From: an uncultured Chitinophagaceae bacterium
GTDB taxonomy: Bacteria > Bacteroidota > Bacteroidia > Chitinophagales > Chitinophagaceae
NCBI GenBank assembly: GCA_946885665.1
Contig: CAMPGT010000016.1
Coordinates: forward strand, 1 to 29,935
Length of the DNA stretch: 29,935 nt
Reading direction: 5' to 3'
Under the pieces are notes generated by a model. The model saw nothing but the letters and a program-made list of their open reading frames with translations, was not told the origin of the DNA and searched no databases. The position numbers were made by a program, and so were the translations under genes. Below, in pieces: positions 14,637-22,565 of this stretch; the stretch's first letter is position 1; each line of letters begins with the position of its first letter.

Positions 14637-15823
14637 GAACGCGCATCACATATCGCATGCTTATGCTCTTTGCTGCGGTGATGAGTTTGTATGGATGTAC
14701 GCGGCAGCTCAATAAAAGGGTGACCTTATGGAGAAACGATAAAATTCCATACGGCACTTATTATGCCTACAATAACCTGCAATACATTTTTACTGATGCG
14801 AAGATCGAGACCTCGAATAAATCTCCTGCCACGTTTTATCATTACGAAGAAGGCTCGGATGCTTACATCATTATCGGTCACACGATAAGGCCCGATGAAA
14901 AAGAGCTCAATGCCATTCTCAATCACGCCATTGCAGGCAACCACGTTTTTATTTCGGCCATCAATCTTGGCAGAAACCTGCTCGACAGTTTTGATCTGGA
15001 AGTTTCAGGCCTGGATGTGTTTCGCGGTGACTCGATGACTGTAAAACTGAGCGACAGTATCAGCGACGACACTCCGCAATTTACCTACCCGGGGTTTGCC
15101 ATTTCCAGGCATTTTTCGAAATTGGACAGTTCCGTTACCAATGTACTGGGATGGGATGAAAACGGCAATGCCAATTTCGTGCAGTTCAATTACCAGGGTG
15201 GGGGAGCCGTGTACATACATTGCGCGCCGGCAGCATTCACTAACTTTTTTCTGCTGCATAAAGAGAATAAACACTATTATGACAGGGCACTTTCTTCCAT
15301 CCCCGACACGGTTGGACTGGTAAAATGGGATGACTATTTCCGGCACCACGTCGATGGAGCAAATAGCGGGGAGAGGTCGGCGTTTTCCAAATTGAAAGCG
15401 TTCCTGAACAATGAGGTGCTGCGTTGGGCGTTTTGGTTAACGATTTTGCTCTTCGCCATCGTTTACCTCGTTGAATCGAAGCGAAAGCAACGTGTGATCC
15501 CTGTTCATAAAAAACTGAACAACACATCGCTTGATTTTGTGAAAACGGTGGGGCGGTTGTATTACCAGCGAAAAGATAACAAGAACCTGGCGCAGAAGAT
15601 TGCCACGCATTTCCTGGGTCACGTGCGTAACCGGTATAATTTGCAAACGTCGCAGCTCGACGAACAGTTTGAAAAAGCCCTCGCGTATAAAAGCGGCTGC
15701 CCGGAGGAGCTGGTGAGAGACATTGTTTCGGGCATTCAGAACGTCGAAGAAAGCTATGAGATCAGCGACGAGGAATTGATGGCGTTTAATGAGAAAATAG
15801 ATAATTTCATAAATAAACCCTGA
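14633..15823 (+). CDS. DUF4350 domain-containing membrane protein
   Basis: The 396-residue protein has an N-terminal hydrophobic stretch LMLFAAVMSLYGC that may be a lipoprotein signal. The DUF4350 region at about residues 40-130 includes YGTYYAYNNLQYIF, AYIIIGHTIRPDE and NHVFISAINLG. A transmembrane helix lies near residue 265 (WAFWLTILLFAIVYLVE). A cytoplasmic tail of about 115 residues contains TVGRLYYQRKDNKNLAQKIA and several helices. The TTG at 14633 overlaps the previous stop (TTGA) and is taken as start; an ATG at 14657 is an alternative that still keeps the signal. DUF4350 resembles a GATase1-like/ABC-associated extracytoplasmic fold, and its ligand is unknown. The gene ends one base before the moxR start. 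Confidence 0.85.
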   Translation: MRTRITYRMLMLFAAVMSLYGCTRQLNKRVTLWRNDKIPYGTYYAYNNLQYIFTDAKIETSNKSPATFYHYEEGSDAYIIIGHTIRPDEKELNAILNHAIAGNHVFISAINLGRNLLDSFDLEVSGLDVFRGDSMTVKLSDSISDDTPQFTYPGFAISRHFSKLDSSVTNVLGWDENGNANFVQFNYQGGGAVYIHCAPAAFTNFFLLHKENKHYYDRALSSIPDTVGLVKWDDYFRHHVDGANSGERSAFSKLKAFLNNEVLRWAFWLTILLFAIVYLVESKRKQRVIPVHKKLNNTSLDFVKTVGRLYYQRKDNKNLAQKIATHFLGHVRNRYNLQTSQLDEQFEKALAYKSGCPEELVRDIVSGIQNVEESYEISDEELMAFNEKIDNFINKP

Positions 15824-15824
15824 C

Positions 15825-16802
15825 ATGGAAGAAAGCATATTTGAGCAACGGACGGATCTAAGCACACTGCAGCGCTCGGTGGAAGTGTTAAAGAACGAGA
15901 TTGGAAAGGTGATCGTTGGACAGGAGCAAATGATTGAATTGCTATTGGCTGCGATACTGGCGGATGGGCACGTGCTCATCGAAGGCGTGCCCGGCGTAGC
16001 CAAGACGCTGACCGCAAAGTTGCTCAGCAAAAGCATTTCTGTGGGTTTTTCCAGGATACAGTTCACCCCCGATCTCATGCCCAGTGATGTGATAGGCACT
16101 TCCGTGTTCAATCCAAAAGAATCGGCCTTTCAGTTCCGTCACGGTCCCCTGTTCAGCAATATTATTTTGATTGATGAGATCAACCGCGCTCCCGCTAAAA
16201 CGCAGGCGGCCTTATTTGAAGTGATGGAAGAAAGACAGGTGACCGTTGACGGCAGTACTTATCCCATGTCGGCACCGTTCATGGTGGTCGCAACCCAAAA
16301 CCCCGTTGAACAGGAAGGTACATACCATCTTCCCGAGGCGCAGCTCGACCGGTTTCTGTTTAAGATAAATGTTCTCTATCCAACAGCGGAGCAGGAAGTG
16401 CAGATATTGATGAACCATAACCAGGTGAAGCTCGATTCGATGGTGGAACAGGTTCATCCTGTGATTTCTGCGAGCGACATCGAGACGCTTCGTGCGAGTG
16501 TGCGGAACATTCATGTGGAAGACAAGCTGCTTCATTTTATTACTGCAATTGTTGGCCGCACGCGCGCCAATAAATCTATTTATCTCGGAGCGTCGCCCCG
16601 CGCCTCAATCGGCATCATGAACGGCGCCAAGGCCTACGCGGCCATGCAAGGCAGGGATTTCGTAACGCCCGAAGACATTATTTACGTCGCTCCCGCCGTG
16701 TTGCGGCACAGGATAACCCTCAGCCCTGAAAAGGAAATGGACGGCGTTCCGGCAGATGAAGTGATCTCGCAGATCATCGAATCGGTTGAAGTACCCAGGT
16801 AA
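15825..16802 (+). CDS. MoxR-family AAA+ ATPase
   Basis: This 325-residue cytoplasmic AAA+ ATPase is thought to act as a chaperone-like activator of partner proteins with von Willebrand A folds. The MoxR-type Walker A GVPGVAKT is at residues 54-61, Walker B LIDEIN ends near E118, and sensor 1 is in VVATQNP (N159). An arginine-rich block QLDRFLFKI follows, then the C-terminal lid with GASPRASIGIMNGAKAYAAM. MoxR proteins are encoded next to DUF58 proteins in many phyla. The ATG at 15825 starts one base after the DUF4350 stop. It is the energy-supplying member of this operon. Confidence 0.96.
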   Translation: MEESIFEQRTDLSTLQRSVEVLKNEIGKVIVGQEQMIELLLAAILADGHVLIEGVPGVAKTLTAKLLSKSISVGFSRIQFTPDLMPSDVIGTSVFNPKESAFQFRHGPLFSNIILIDEINRAPAKTQAALFEVMEERQVTVDGSTYPMSAPFMVVATQNPVEQEGTYHLPEAQLDRFLFKINVLYPTAEQEVQILMNHNQVKLDSMVEQVHPVISASDIETLRASVRNIHVEDKLLHFITAIVGRTRANKSIYLGASPRASIGIMNGAKAYAAMQGRDFVTPEDIIYVAPAVLRHRITLSPEKEMDGVPADEVISQIIESVEVPR

Positions 16803-16820
16803 AATTATTATTTGTTGCGC

Positions 16821-18164
16821 ATGAATTTTTTTCGCCGATATATAGGTGCATTATTTTTCCACAAGCGATTCTACTGGATCTTCGCGGCAATTATTTTGCT
16901 TTTCGTGTTTGCGTATGCGTCGCAGGTGCTGTTTGTTGTGGCGCGGTTTGCCACAGCCCTGTTTTTTCTGCTTGTCATTGTCGATTACCTTGTGCTGTTT
17001 ACACGGAACGGTATTTCGGCGAACAGGATGATGAGTGAGCGGCTCAGCAACGGCGACGAAAACAGGATAGAGATCGCCGTGAAGAACGATTACTCGTTCA
17101 GGGCAAGAGTAAAAATTATTGATGAGCTGCCGGTGCAGTTCCAACTGCGCGACTTCATCCTGCGGCATGAACTTGCAGCAGGTGAACGGCACGTGCTGCA
17201 TTATAACCTCCGGCCCGTAGAAAGAGGGGAATATTCGTTTAACGACATCAATATCTTCGTAACAACACCCTTGCACCTCGTGGTGAGGAGGTATAAAATT
17301 GAAGCGGCACGGAAAATCAAGGTGTATCCGTCTTTTCTATCGCTCAGGAAATTCGACCTGATTGCGTATTCGAATAATTTTTCTGAAGTGGGCAGCAGAA
17401 GGATACGAAAGCTGGGGCAGAGTGTGGAATATGAACAGATAAGGGAATATGTAAATGGTGATGATATACGCACGCTGAACTGGAAAGCCACTGCCCGTAA
17501 GGGCGGCCAATTGATGGTGAATAATTATACCGATGAACGCAGCCAGCCGGTGTATTGTATTATTGATAAAGGAAGGGTGATGAAGATGCCGTTTAACGGC
17601 ATGACCCTGCTGGATTATTCAATAAACTCCAGCCTGATGCTGTCGCGCGTGGCATTGATAAAACAAGACAGGGTAGGCATTATCACTTTCAGCGAAACTG
17701 TTGGGCAGGTGCTGGCCGCCGACCGCCGCGCCGGCCAAATGAACAACATCCTCGAAACGCTGTACGACCAGGGCACAAAATTCGGGGAAAGCGATTATGA
17801 GAAACTATATGCCCTGGTGCGGACGCGCATCACGCAACGAAGCCTGCTGGTGCTGTTCACGAATTTTGAATCGATGAGCGGACTGGAGAGGCAGTTGCCT
17901 TATATCCGGGGAATTGCTAAGAACCACCTGGTGCTGGTGGTGTTCTTTGAGAATACCGAGCTGCGGCAGTTGACGCGGTCGCCGGTTGATGATATTGAAA
18001 CGCTGTACATCCGCACCATTGCTGAAAAGTTTTCTCATGAAAAACATTTAATGGTACGCGAACTTCAGCAGCATGGGATTTTCTGTATACTCACGGCTCC
18101 CGAGAACCTTACGATCAATACGGTGAATAAATATCTTGAGCTGAAGGCGAGGCAGGCGATTTAG
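16821..18164 (+). CDS. DUF58 (vWA-like) membrane-anchored protein
   Basis: The 447-residue protein has an N-terminal helical hairpin of two membrane segments (about residues 17-60). An extended beta region follows, then the DUF58 core SVEYEQIREYVNGDDIRTLN and WKATARKGGQLMVNNYTDER. The C-terminal part has a von Willebrand A-like order, but the metal site is degenerate: the expected DxSxS is IDKGRVM. DUF58 proteins are the usual partners of MoxR ATPases. A TTG at 16812 lies in frame, but the ATG at 16821 is the more likely start. The TAG stop at 18162-18164 is immediately followed by composite repeat copy C. Last gene of the operon. Confidence 0.92.
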   Translation: MNFFRRYIGALFFHKRFYWIFAAIILLFVFAYASQVLFVVARFATALFFLLVIVDYLVLFTRNGISANRMMSERLSNGDENRIEIAVKNDYSFRARVKIIDELPVQFQLRDFILRHELAAGERHVLHYNLRPVERGEYSFNDINIFVTTPLHLVVRRYKIEAARKIKVYPSFLSLRKFDLIAYSNNFSEVGSRRIRKLGQSVEYEQIREYVNGDDIRTLNWKATARKGGQLMVNNYTDERSQPVYCIIDKGRVMKMPFNGMTLLDYSINSSLMLSRVALIKQDRVGIITFSETVGQVLAADRRAGQMNNILETLYDQGTKFGESDYEKLYALVRTRITQRSLLVLFTNFESMSGLERQLPYIRGIAKNHLVLVVFFENTELRQLTRSPVDDIETLYIRTIAEKFSHEKHLMVRELQQHGIFCILTAPENLTINTVNKYLELKARQAI

Positions 18165-18166
18165 AC

Positions 18167-18264
18167 GCATGAGACATGAAACTCGAGATGGAAGACGGTG
18201 TCCCCACCGGGCGGAGGTGGCCCCAAAAACACTTCCAACTTTTAACGTTTAAGTTTTAATCTTT
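18167..18264 (+). repeat. Composite heptamer/GC-hairpin intergenic element, copy C (degenerate)
   Basis: Starting two bases after the DUF58 stop are five in-phase heptamers: GCATGAG (18167-18173), ACATGAA, ACTCGAG, ATGGAAG and ACGGTGT (to 18201). A GC-rich hairpin follows: CCACC (18204-18208), a 7-base loop, and GGTGG (18216-18220). A/T heptamers AACTTTT (18237-18243), AACGTTT, AAGTTTT and AATCTTT (to 18264) come last and run into TTTGCC just before truB. Order and orientation are as in copy A. The 7-bp phase is kept although unit sequences have diverged. Confidence 0.72.
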
Positions 18265-18276
18265 GCCGAAAGGCAA
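18263..18276 (+). promoter_or_regulatory. Small GAAA-loop hairpin immediately before truB
   Basis: TTGCC (18263-18267), loop GAAA (18268-18271) and GGCAA (18272-18276) form a perfect 5-bp stem ending two bases before the truB ATG. AATCTTTG at 18258-18265 resembles a -7 box, so the hairpin may be only partly transcribed. Significance is uncertain. Confidence 0.35.
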
Positions 18277-18278
18277 TC

Positions 18279-18968
18279 ATGAACATATTTTCCGAAGGAT
18301 ACGTACTCCTCATCAACAAGCCCTACGACTGGACATCATTCGACGTGGTAAGAAAGATCCGCTCACTCATTAAAATAAAAAAGATCGGGCACGCCGGAAC
18401 ACTCGACCCGCTCGCCACCGGCCTGCTCATTCTCTGCACGGGTAAGTTTACGAAGAAGATTAACGAGTACATGTCTCGCGAAAAAGAATACACCGGAACC
18501 ATCCAACTCGGTTCCACTACCCCCACATACGACCTGGAAAGCATCCCTGAAGATTTTAAAGATACCGCGCACATCACCGCCCACCAGGTGCAGGAAGCCG
18601 CAAAAACTTTTGAGGGCGACATCATGCAGGTTCCACCGATTTATTCGGCCATAAAAAAAGATGGGAAGCGTGCCTATGAATTTGCACGCAAAGGGCACGA
18701 CATCGTGCTTGAACCCCGAAAGATCACCGTGAGCAAGTTTGAAACGGACCTCAACAACAATGGCGTCGTTTCTTTTACGATAGTATGCTCAACAGGCACC
18801 TATATACGAACACTTGCACACGACCTCGGCCGGCAGCTTGGTTGCGGCGGTCACCTCACCGCGCTGTGCCGCACGCGGATAGGTGAATTTGAACTGAAAG
18901 ATGCATGGACGATGGAAGAGGCCGAAAAAAACATCAGGGAAATGCTGCATCAGAATGAAAACGGATAA
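18279..18968 (+). CDS. truB: tRNA pseudouridine(55) synthase
   Basis: TruB converts U55 in the T-loop of tRNAs to pseudouridine. The 229-residue protein has the catalytic domain but no C-terminal PUA domain, as is common in Bacteroidota. The N-terminus LLINKPYDWTSFDVVRKIR and the catalytic block GHAGTLDPLATGLLILCTG (catalytic Asp43) are clear. QVPPIYSAIKKDGKRAYEFA and CSTGTYIRTLAHDLGRQLG follow. The ATG at 18279 begins the family N-terminus. The TAA at 18966-18968 lies inside the convergent tamL gene, an overlap of 19 bases. Heptamer repeat copy C occupies the upstream gap and probably also the promoter. Confidence 0.97.
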   Translation: MNIFSEGYVLLINKPYDWTSFDVVRKIRSLIKIKKIGHAGTLDPLATGLLILCTGKFTKKINEYMSREKEYTGTIQLGSTTPTYDLESIPEDFKDTAHITAHQVQEAAKTFEGDIMQVPPIYSAIKKDGKRAYEFARKGHDIVLEPRKITVSKFETDLNNNGVVSFTIVCSTGTYIRTLAHDLGRQLGCGGHLTALCRTRIGEFELKDAWTMEEAEKNIREMLHQNENG

Positions 18969-21289
18969 CCGATGCCCAGTTGAAATTGCCCGTCTTTGAT
19001 TTGCAGTTTATGGAACCATCCGTTGTTTTCGCTGGCGAAAGCCGGGTTCTTGATCTGGTAGGCCCAGTCGAGGCGGATCAGGAAGAAATCGAAATCAAAC
19101 CTGAGGCTGGTGCCGGCACCTACGGCGAGGTCGCTATAGAGCCTGCTCAACCTGAACTCTGCTGAATCAATACGATTGTATTCATTATCGAAACTCTTGC
19201 CCCAGATGTTTCCGATATCTGTGAACAGTGCGCTCTTCAATTTGATTCCCCACAAAGTGCCAAGATCAAAACGGTATTCGATATTTCCTTCCAGTTGCAT
19301 ATCGCCGAACCGGTCTGTTTTCCTGTCCTCAAAAACGCTTGTAGATCCGAGGCCCAGCCGCCGCACCGGCCACGCACGCATGCTGTATGGACCTCCGGCA
19401 AAATACGCCTTGAAAAAAGGCAGGTTGGTTTCGAGCGAGTCGCCCGACTTGCCATAAACGTACCCATAGCCGCCAAATACCCGGAAGGCCCATGTGGACC
19501 GTGGATTGTTGATGAAGTATTTATATTCCACGTCGAGCTTGACAAACCTTCTCAAGGCGCCCCTGTCGAGGTTTTTAAACATCCCCATAAGCGCCCCGCT
19601 TTCTTCCAGCCGTGCGCGGAACGATCTTGCCGTCTTGTCGTTCGACTTCGTTGCGGTGAACGCAAGTATCTGGCTAATGATCAAACCGTTGTTGAACGCC
19701 TGCTTCAGTGAAGGGAAGATGTCTTCCAATGTCAGCAGGCTGTCCTCTTTGTTGACATTCGTGTATTCAAAATTGAAGGGCAGGTACTGCCAGTTCCTGT
19801 TCTTTTTCGACCAGTCGTATCCCCACGACGTATTCACGGAGCGCACGTCGAAAAATTTCCTCCGGTTGGTGTAGGCTGTGCTGAAATTGATGATCGTTCG
19901 CGGGTTCAGCAGGTTCTTTTCCTGCCTTATTTTAAAAGGCGTGAGAAACCGCGGCACGTAAATATTGTGCGAAAAACTCGCCTGTACGGTTTGAATGATA
20001 TTCGTACCAAGCTCCACGCCAAACCGAAGGTTGCTCGTACTGGCGATGCTTTCCCTGAAGCCGTTCCTGTTGCGGATCCCAAGGTTCAAGCCAATACCAA
20101 ACAGGTTGCCTGTTGTGAGCACGTCGCTGGCATTGCGGCTCGTTTCGAAGTCGATGTTGAGGCTTTGCTTTTTCGCGGGGTAGAGCAGGATGTCGGCATC
20201 GAGAATATTGGACGTGTCAGGTCTTTCGTTAATGTTGACATCCACCTGTTGCCAGGCGCCGAGGTTAGTGAAAGTATTGATCGTTTTGAAATAATCCGAT
20301 TGCCTGTACAGCGTGCCGGGCCTGATGCTGACGTTGCGCGCAATAAATGGCAGCTTGAATCGCCTGCTGTTGGGAAAAATTGTGAGGCCGTCTATTTTCA
20401 CCGAGTCGCGGGCGGTCACGTAATTGCTTTGCAAAAGGTCGCGGTCGGGATAAACATGAATATTTCCCCAGGAGTATTTCTCGAGATGCGAGCTGTCTTT
20501 AGGCGTGCGCTGCCTGAAGACCACCTTGATGGTCGGTTCCCTGCTTTTCTTCGACAATGAGTCGATCAACTGAAATTGTTCAAAGGGGTCGAGACCGGGA
20601 TCTATCAGGGCGGCCACAACGGTATCCAATTCAGCGTAGAGGTCTTCTTTATTGATTTTTAAGTAGCCGTGATCGCGGTAAATGTTGAGGAGACGGTCGA
20701 GTTCGAGCGAGATATTCTGTACAGAATAGGGATCGCTCTTTTGCAGCAGCGACCGATCCAGGTTCTGCATCGCCAATTGCTGCAGTTCGGAATTTTGCAT
20801 GTCGTACCCTATCGAATCGTAACGAAGCGCCACGCCGGGGCTCACGAAAAACTTCACATAGGTGCGCATCTGGTTCTTTCTGCGTAGTGTGTCCACCCAG
20901 AAGGTATCGGTAATAACCGGGCTGAAATAGCCTCTTGAGTTCAGCAATGCATTCATGAATGTTTTCGAACGGCCGATGTAGGTGGAGTCGAACACCGCGG
21001 GCTTTGAGAGGCGATAGTAAAACCACGGAGGGAGTGCCCTGAACGCGAGCACCGTGGGTACCTGCAGGCTGTCGTCTACCTGGTTCCTGAGCGATTGCCG
21101 GAGCTGCAGTTTTTCCGCGTTGGGCAGGTCGCTGTTCCGGAGGATCACATCGGTACTGTAGATGAACGGCTTTCCTTTCTGATATTTTTTTGGAATTGTG
21201 CAGGCAACCATCATACTCATCATAAACGCTATCACTGCAATGGCCGAACATGTACGTTGAAAAAAATTAACTTGCCTGCCGTATAGCAT
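18950..21289 (-). CDS. TamL-type Omp85/BamA-family outer-membrane lipoprotein
   Basis: This 779-residue Omp85 protein has a lipoprotein-type start: hydrophobic AIAVIAFMMSMMVAC with the lipidatable Cys30. POTRA-like repeats occupy about residues 35-370 (KPFIYSTDVILRNSDL; DALL-type loops; PGTLYRQSDYFKTINTFTNL). A 16-strand barrel fills the rest. The conserved loop 6 equivalent of the Omp85 VRGY motif reads GGPYSMRAWPVRRLG, followed by GDMQLEGNIEYRFDLG. The chain ends in phenylalanine (GYPFSF). In Bacteroidota this protein is the outer-membrane partner of TamB-like translocation (TamL). A TTG at 21343 would extend the frame into the divergent methyltransferase gene; the ATG at 21289 gives the signal peptide and is preferred. 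It is divergent from trmH across 21 bases and convergent with truB. Confidence 0.92.
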   Translation of the reverse strand: MLYGRQVNFFQRTCSAIAVIAFMMSMMVACTIPKKYQKGKPFIYSTDVILRNSDLPNAEKLQLRQSLRNQVDDSLQVPTVLAFRALPPWFYYRLSKPAVFDSTYIGRSKTFMNALLNSRGYFSPVITDTFWVDTLRRKNQMRTYVKFFVSPGVALRYDSIGYDMQNSELQQLAMQNLDRSLLQKSDPYSVQNISLELDRLLNIYRDHGYLKINKEDLYAELDTVVAALIDPGLDPFEQFQLIDSLSKKSREPTIKVVFRQRTPKDSSHLEKYSWGNIHVYPDRDLLQSNYVTARDSVKIDGLTIFPNSRRFKLPFIARNVSIRPGTLYRQSDYFKTINTFTNLGAWQQVDVNINERPDTSNILDADILLYPAKKQSLNIDFETSRNASDVLTTGNLFGIGLNLGIRNRNGFRESIASTSNLRFGVELGTNIIQTVQASFSHNIYVPRFLTPFKIRQEKNLLNPRTIINFSTAYTNRRKFFDVRSVNTSWGYDWSKKNRNWQYLPFNFEYTNVNKEDSLLTLEDIFPSLKQAFNNGLIISQILAFTATKSNDKTARSFRARLEESGALMGMFKNLDRGALRRFVKLDVEYKYFINNPRSTWAFRVFGGYGYVYGKSGDSLETNLPFFKAYFAGGPYSMRAWPVRRLGLGSTSVFEDRKTDRFGDMQLEGNIEYRFDLGTLWGIKLKSALFTDIGNIWGKSFDNEYNRIDSAEFRLSRLYSDLAVGAGTSLRFDFDFFLIRLDWAYQIKNPAFASENNGWFHKLQIKDGQFQLGIGYPFSF

Positions 21290-21310
21290 AAATGATTTAA
21301 AAGGAATGCG

Positions 21311-22042
21311 ATGGTGGAAAAATCGAAGATCAAATATATCCAAAGTTTAAGCCAGAAAAAACTAAGAGATGAAGAAGGAGTGTTTGTGGCCGAAGGACCG
21401 AAGATAATTAACGAACTGTTAGCGGAACCTAACATTGAACGCAAAGAGCTGTTTGCAACAAAAGAATGGCTAAACACGAATGAACAACCCGCAGCCGGGG
21501 CGGTTACCGAAGTCGACGATGCGATGCTTCGCCGCCTGTCATTTCTCACCACCCCCAACCAGGTGCTGGGCATATTCAGAAAACCGGTGCACGGCAGGTT
21601 TGCGCCGGAGGGCCAGGTATCGCTGTTATTGCAAACTATCCAGGACCCGGGAAACATGGGTTCCATCATTCGCTGCGCCGACTGGTTTGGCGTTACCCAG
21701 GTGGTGTGCAGCAGGGATTGCGTGGACGCCTTCAGTCCAAAGACCATTCAGTCAACAATGGGCAGCATTGCGAGAGTAAAAGTGTTTTACGATGACCTTG
21801 CCGCCATCATCAACGCGCATCGAAAGGTGAATGTTTATGCGGCGGCGCTCGATGGAGAAAGTGTCAGGGAAATGAGCGCCGTTGAAGAAGCCATGATTGT
21901 TGTCGGCAACGAATCGAAAGGCATCAGCGGGGAAATACTTGATCTGTGCAGCGGGCGGATAACCATTCCCGGTAAAGGGGGCGCCGAGTCGCTCAATGCC
22001 GCAGTGGCAACGGGCATAATTCTGTCTCACCTTGTCAGGTGA
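21311..22042 (+). CDS. TrmH/SpoU-family RNA 2'-O-methyltransferase
   Basis: The 243-residue protein belongs to the SPOUT class and methylates ribose 2'-OH in tRNA or rRNA using S-adenosylmethionine; the exact target is not readable. The N-terminal substrate-binding domain (SKIKYIQSLSQKKLRDEEGV, then FVAEGPKIINELL) is followed by the three SpoU motifs: QDPGNMGSIIR at residues 111-121, VGNESKG at 198-204, and IPGKGGAESLNAAVA at 219-233. These form the trefoil-knot cofactor site. The start is the ATG at 21311, preceded by AAGGA at 21301-21305. The TGA abuts the stop of the convergent GNAT gene (TGATCA at 22040-22045). Confidence 0.94.
   Translation: MVEKSKIKYIQSLSQKKLRDEEGVFVAEGPKIINELLAEPNIERKELFATKEWLNTNEQPAAGAVTEVDDAMLRRLSFLTTPNQVLGIFRKPVHGRFAPEGQVSLLLQTIQDPGNMGSIIRCADWFGVTQVVCSRDCVDAFSPKTIQSTMGSIARVKVFYDDLAAIINAHRKVNVYAAALDGESVREMSAVEEAMIVVGNESKGISGEILDLCSGRITIPGKGGAESLNAAVATGIILSHLVR
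21331..21338 (-). promoter_or_regulatory. Possible tamL -7 box inside the trmH coding region
   Basis: The minus strand reads TATATTTG, matching TAnnTTTG, 42 bases before the tamL ATG and within the first codons of the divergent trmH gene. A second partial TTTG lies two bases upstream of it; no -33 at normal spacing is evident. Confidence 0.35.
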
Positions 22043-22555
22043 TCAAATATCCTTCTCCATGATGTAGTCGTTCATGAAATAACCCTCGCCGATGGCAATA
22101 TCTTCCTGCCCGGTAATTTTGAATCCATATCTCTCGTAAAAAGCGATGGCGCGATTGTGCCGGTTGACGTTCAGGATAAGTTTCGAGGCCCCGCGTTGTT
22201 TCACGTCGCGAACGATCCTGTCGAGCAGCTTTTTCCCGAATCCCTTGCCGTGCAGCATGGGATGGACATACAGCTTATGCACTTTGAAGGCGCCGGCCGT
22301 GTTGGCGTGTGAATAAGAGGCAAATCCCACGGTTTCTGCATTCATCAGCGCGAGCAAAAACACGTGGTGTTCGTCAAACTGCTTTTTTAAGGATTCATGC
22401 GAATAAAAAAGGTCCAGCATGTGATGGATCTGGGCCTCGTTCAGGATGCCGCCGTAAGTTTCCGGCCAAATAGCATGCGCGAGAATGCTGATCACCGGGA
22501 TGTCTGTATGATCGGCCCTGCGGATGTCGAGAACATGTTCGGTGGCGATGTACAT
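22043..22555 (-). CDS. GNAT-family N-acetyltransferase
   Basis: This 170-residue acetyltransferase moves an acetyl group from acetyl-CoA to an unidentified amine. GNAT structure is visible: N-terminal LDIRRADHTDIPVISILAHA; central strands HVFLLALMNAETVGFASYSH; the acyl-CoA pyrophosphate loop LHGKGFGKKLLDRI (motif A, about residues 105-120); and motif B with NVNRHNRAIAFYERYGFKI. The closing EDIAIGEGYFMNDYIMEKDI is characteristic of a cytoplasmic GNAT group. The frame runs on upstream to 22825, but that part overlaps the acidic gene in another frame and has shadow composition; the ATG at 22555 fits the domain. It follows the acidic gene after 10 bases. Confidence 0.9.
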   Translation of the reverse strand: MYIATEHVLDIRRADHTDIPVISILAHAIWPETYGGILNEAQIHHMLDLFYSHESLKKQFDEHHVFLLALMNAETVGFASYSHANTAGAFKVHKLYVHPMLHGKGFGKKLLDRIVRDVKQRGASKLILNVNRHNRAIAFYERYGFKITGQEDIAIGEGYFMNDYIMEKDI

Positions 22556-22565
22556 CAACGTTCGT

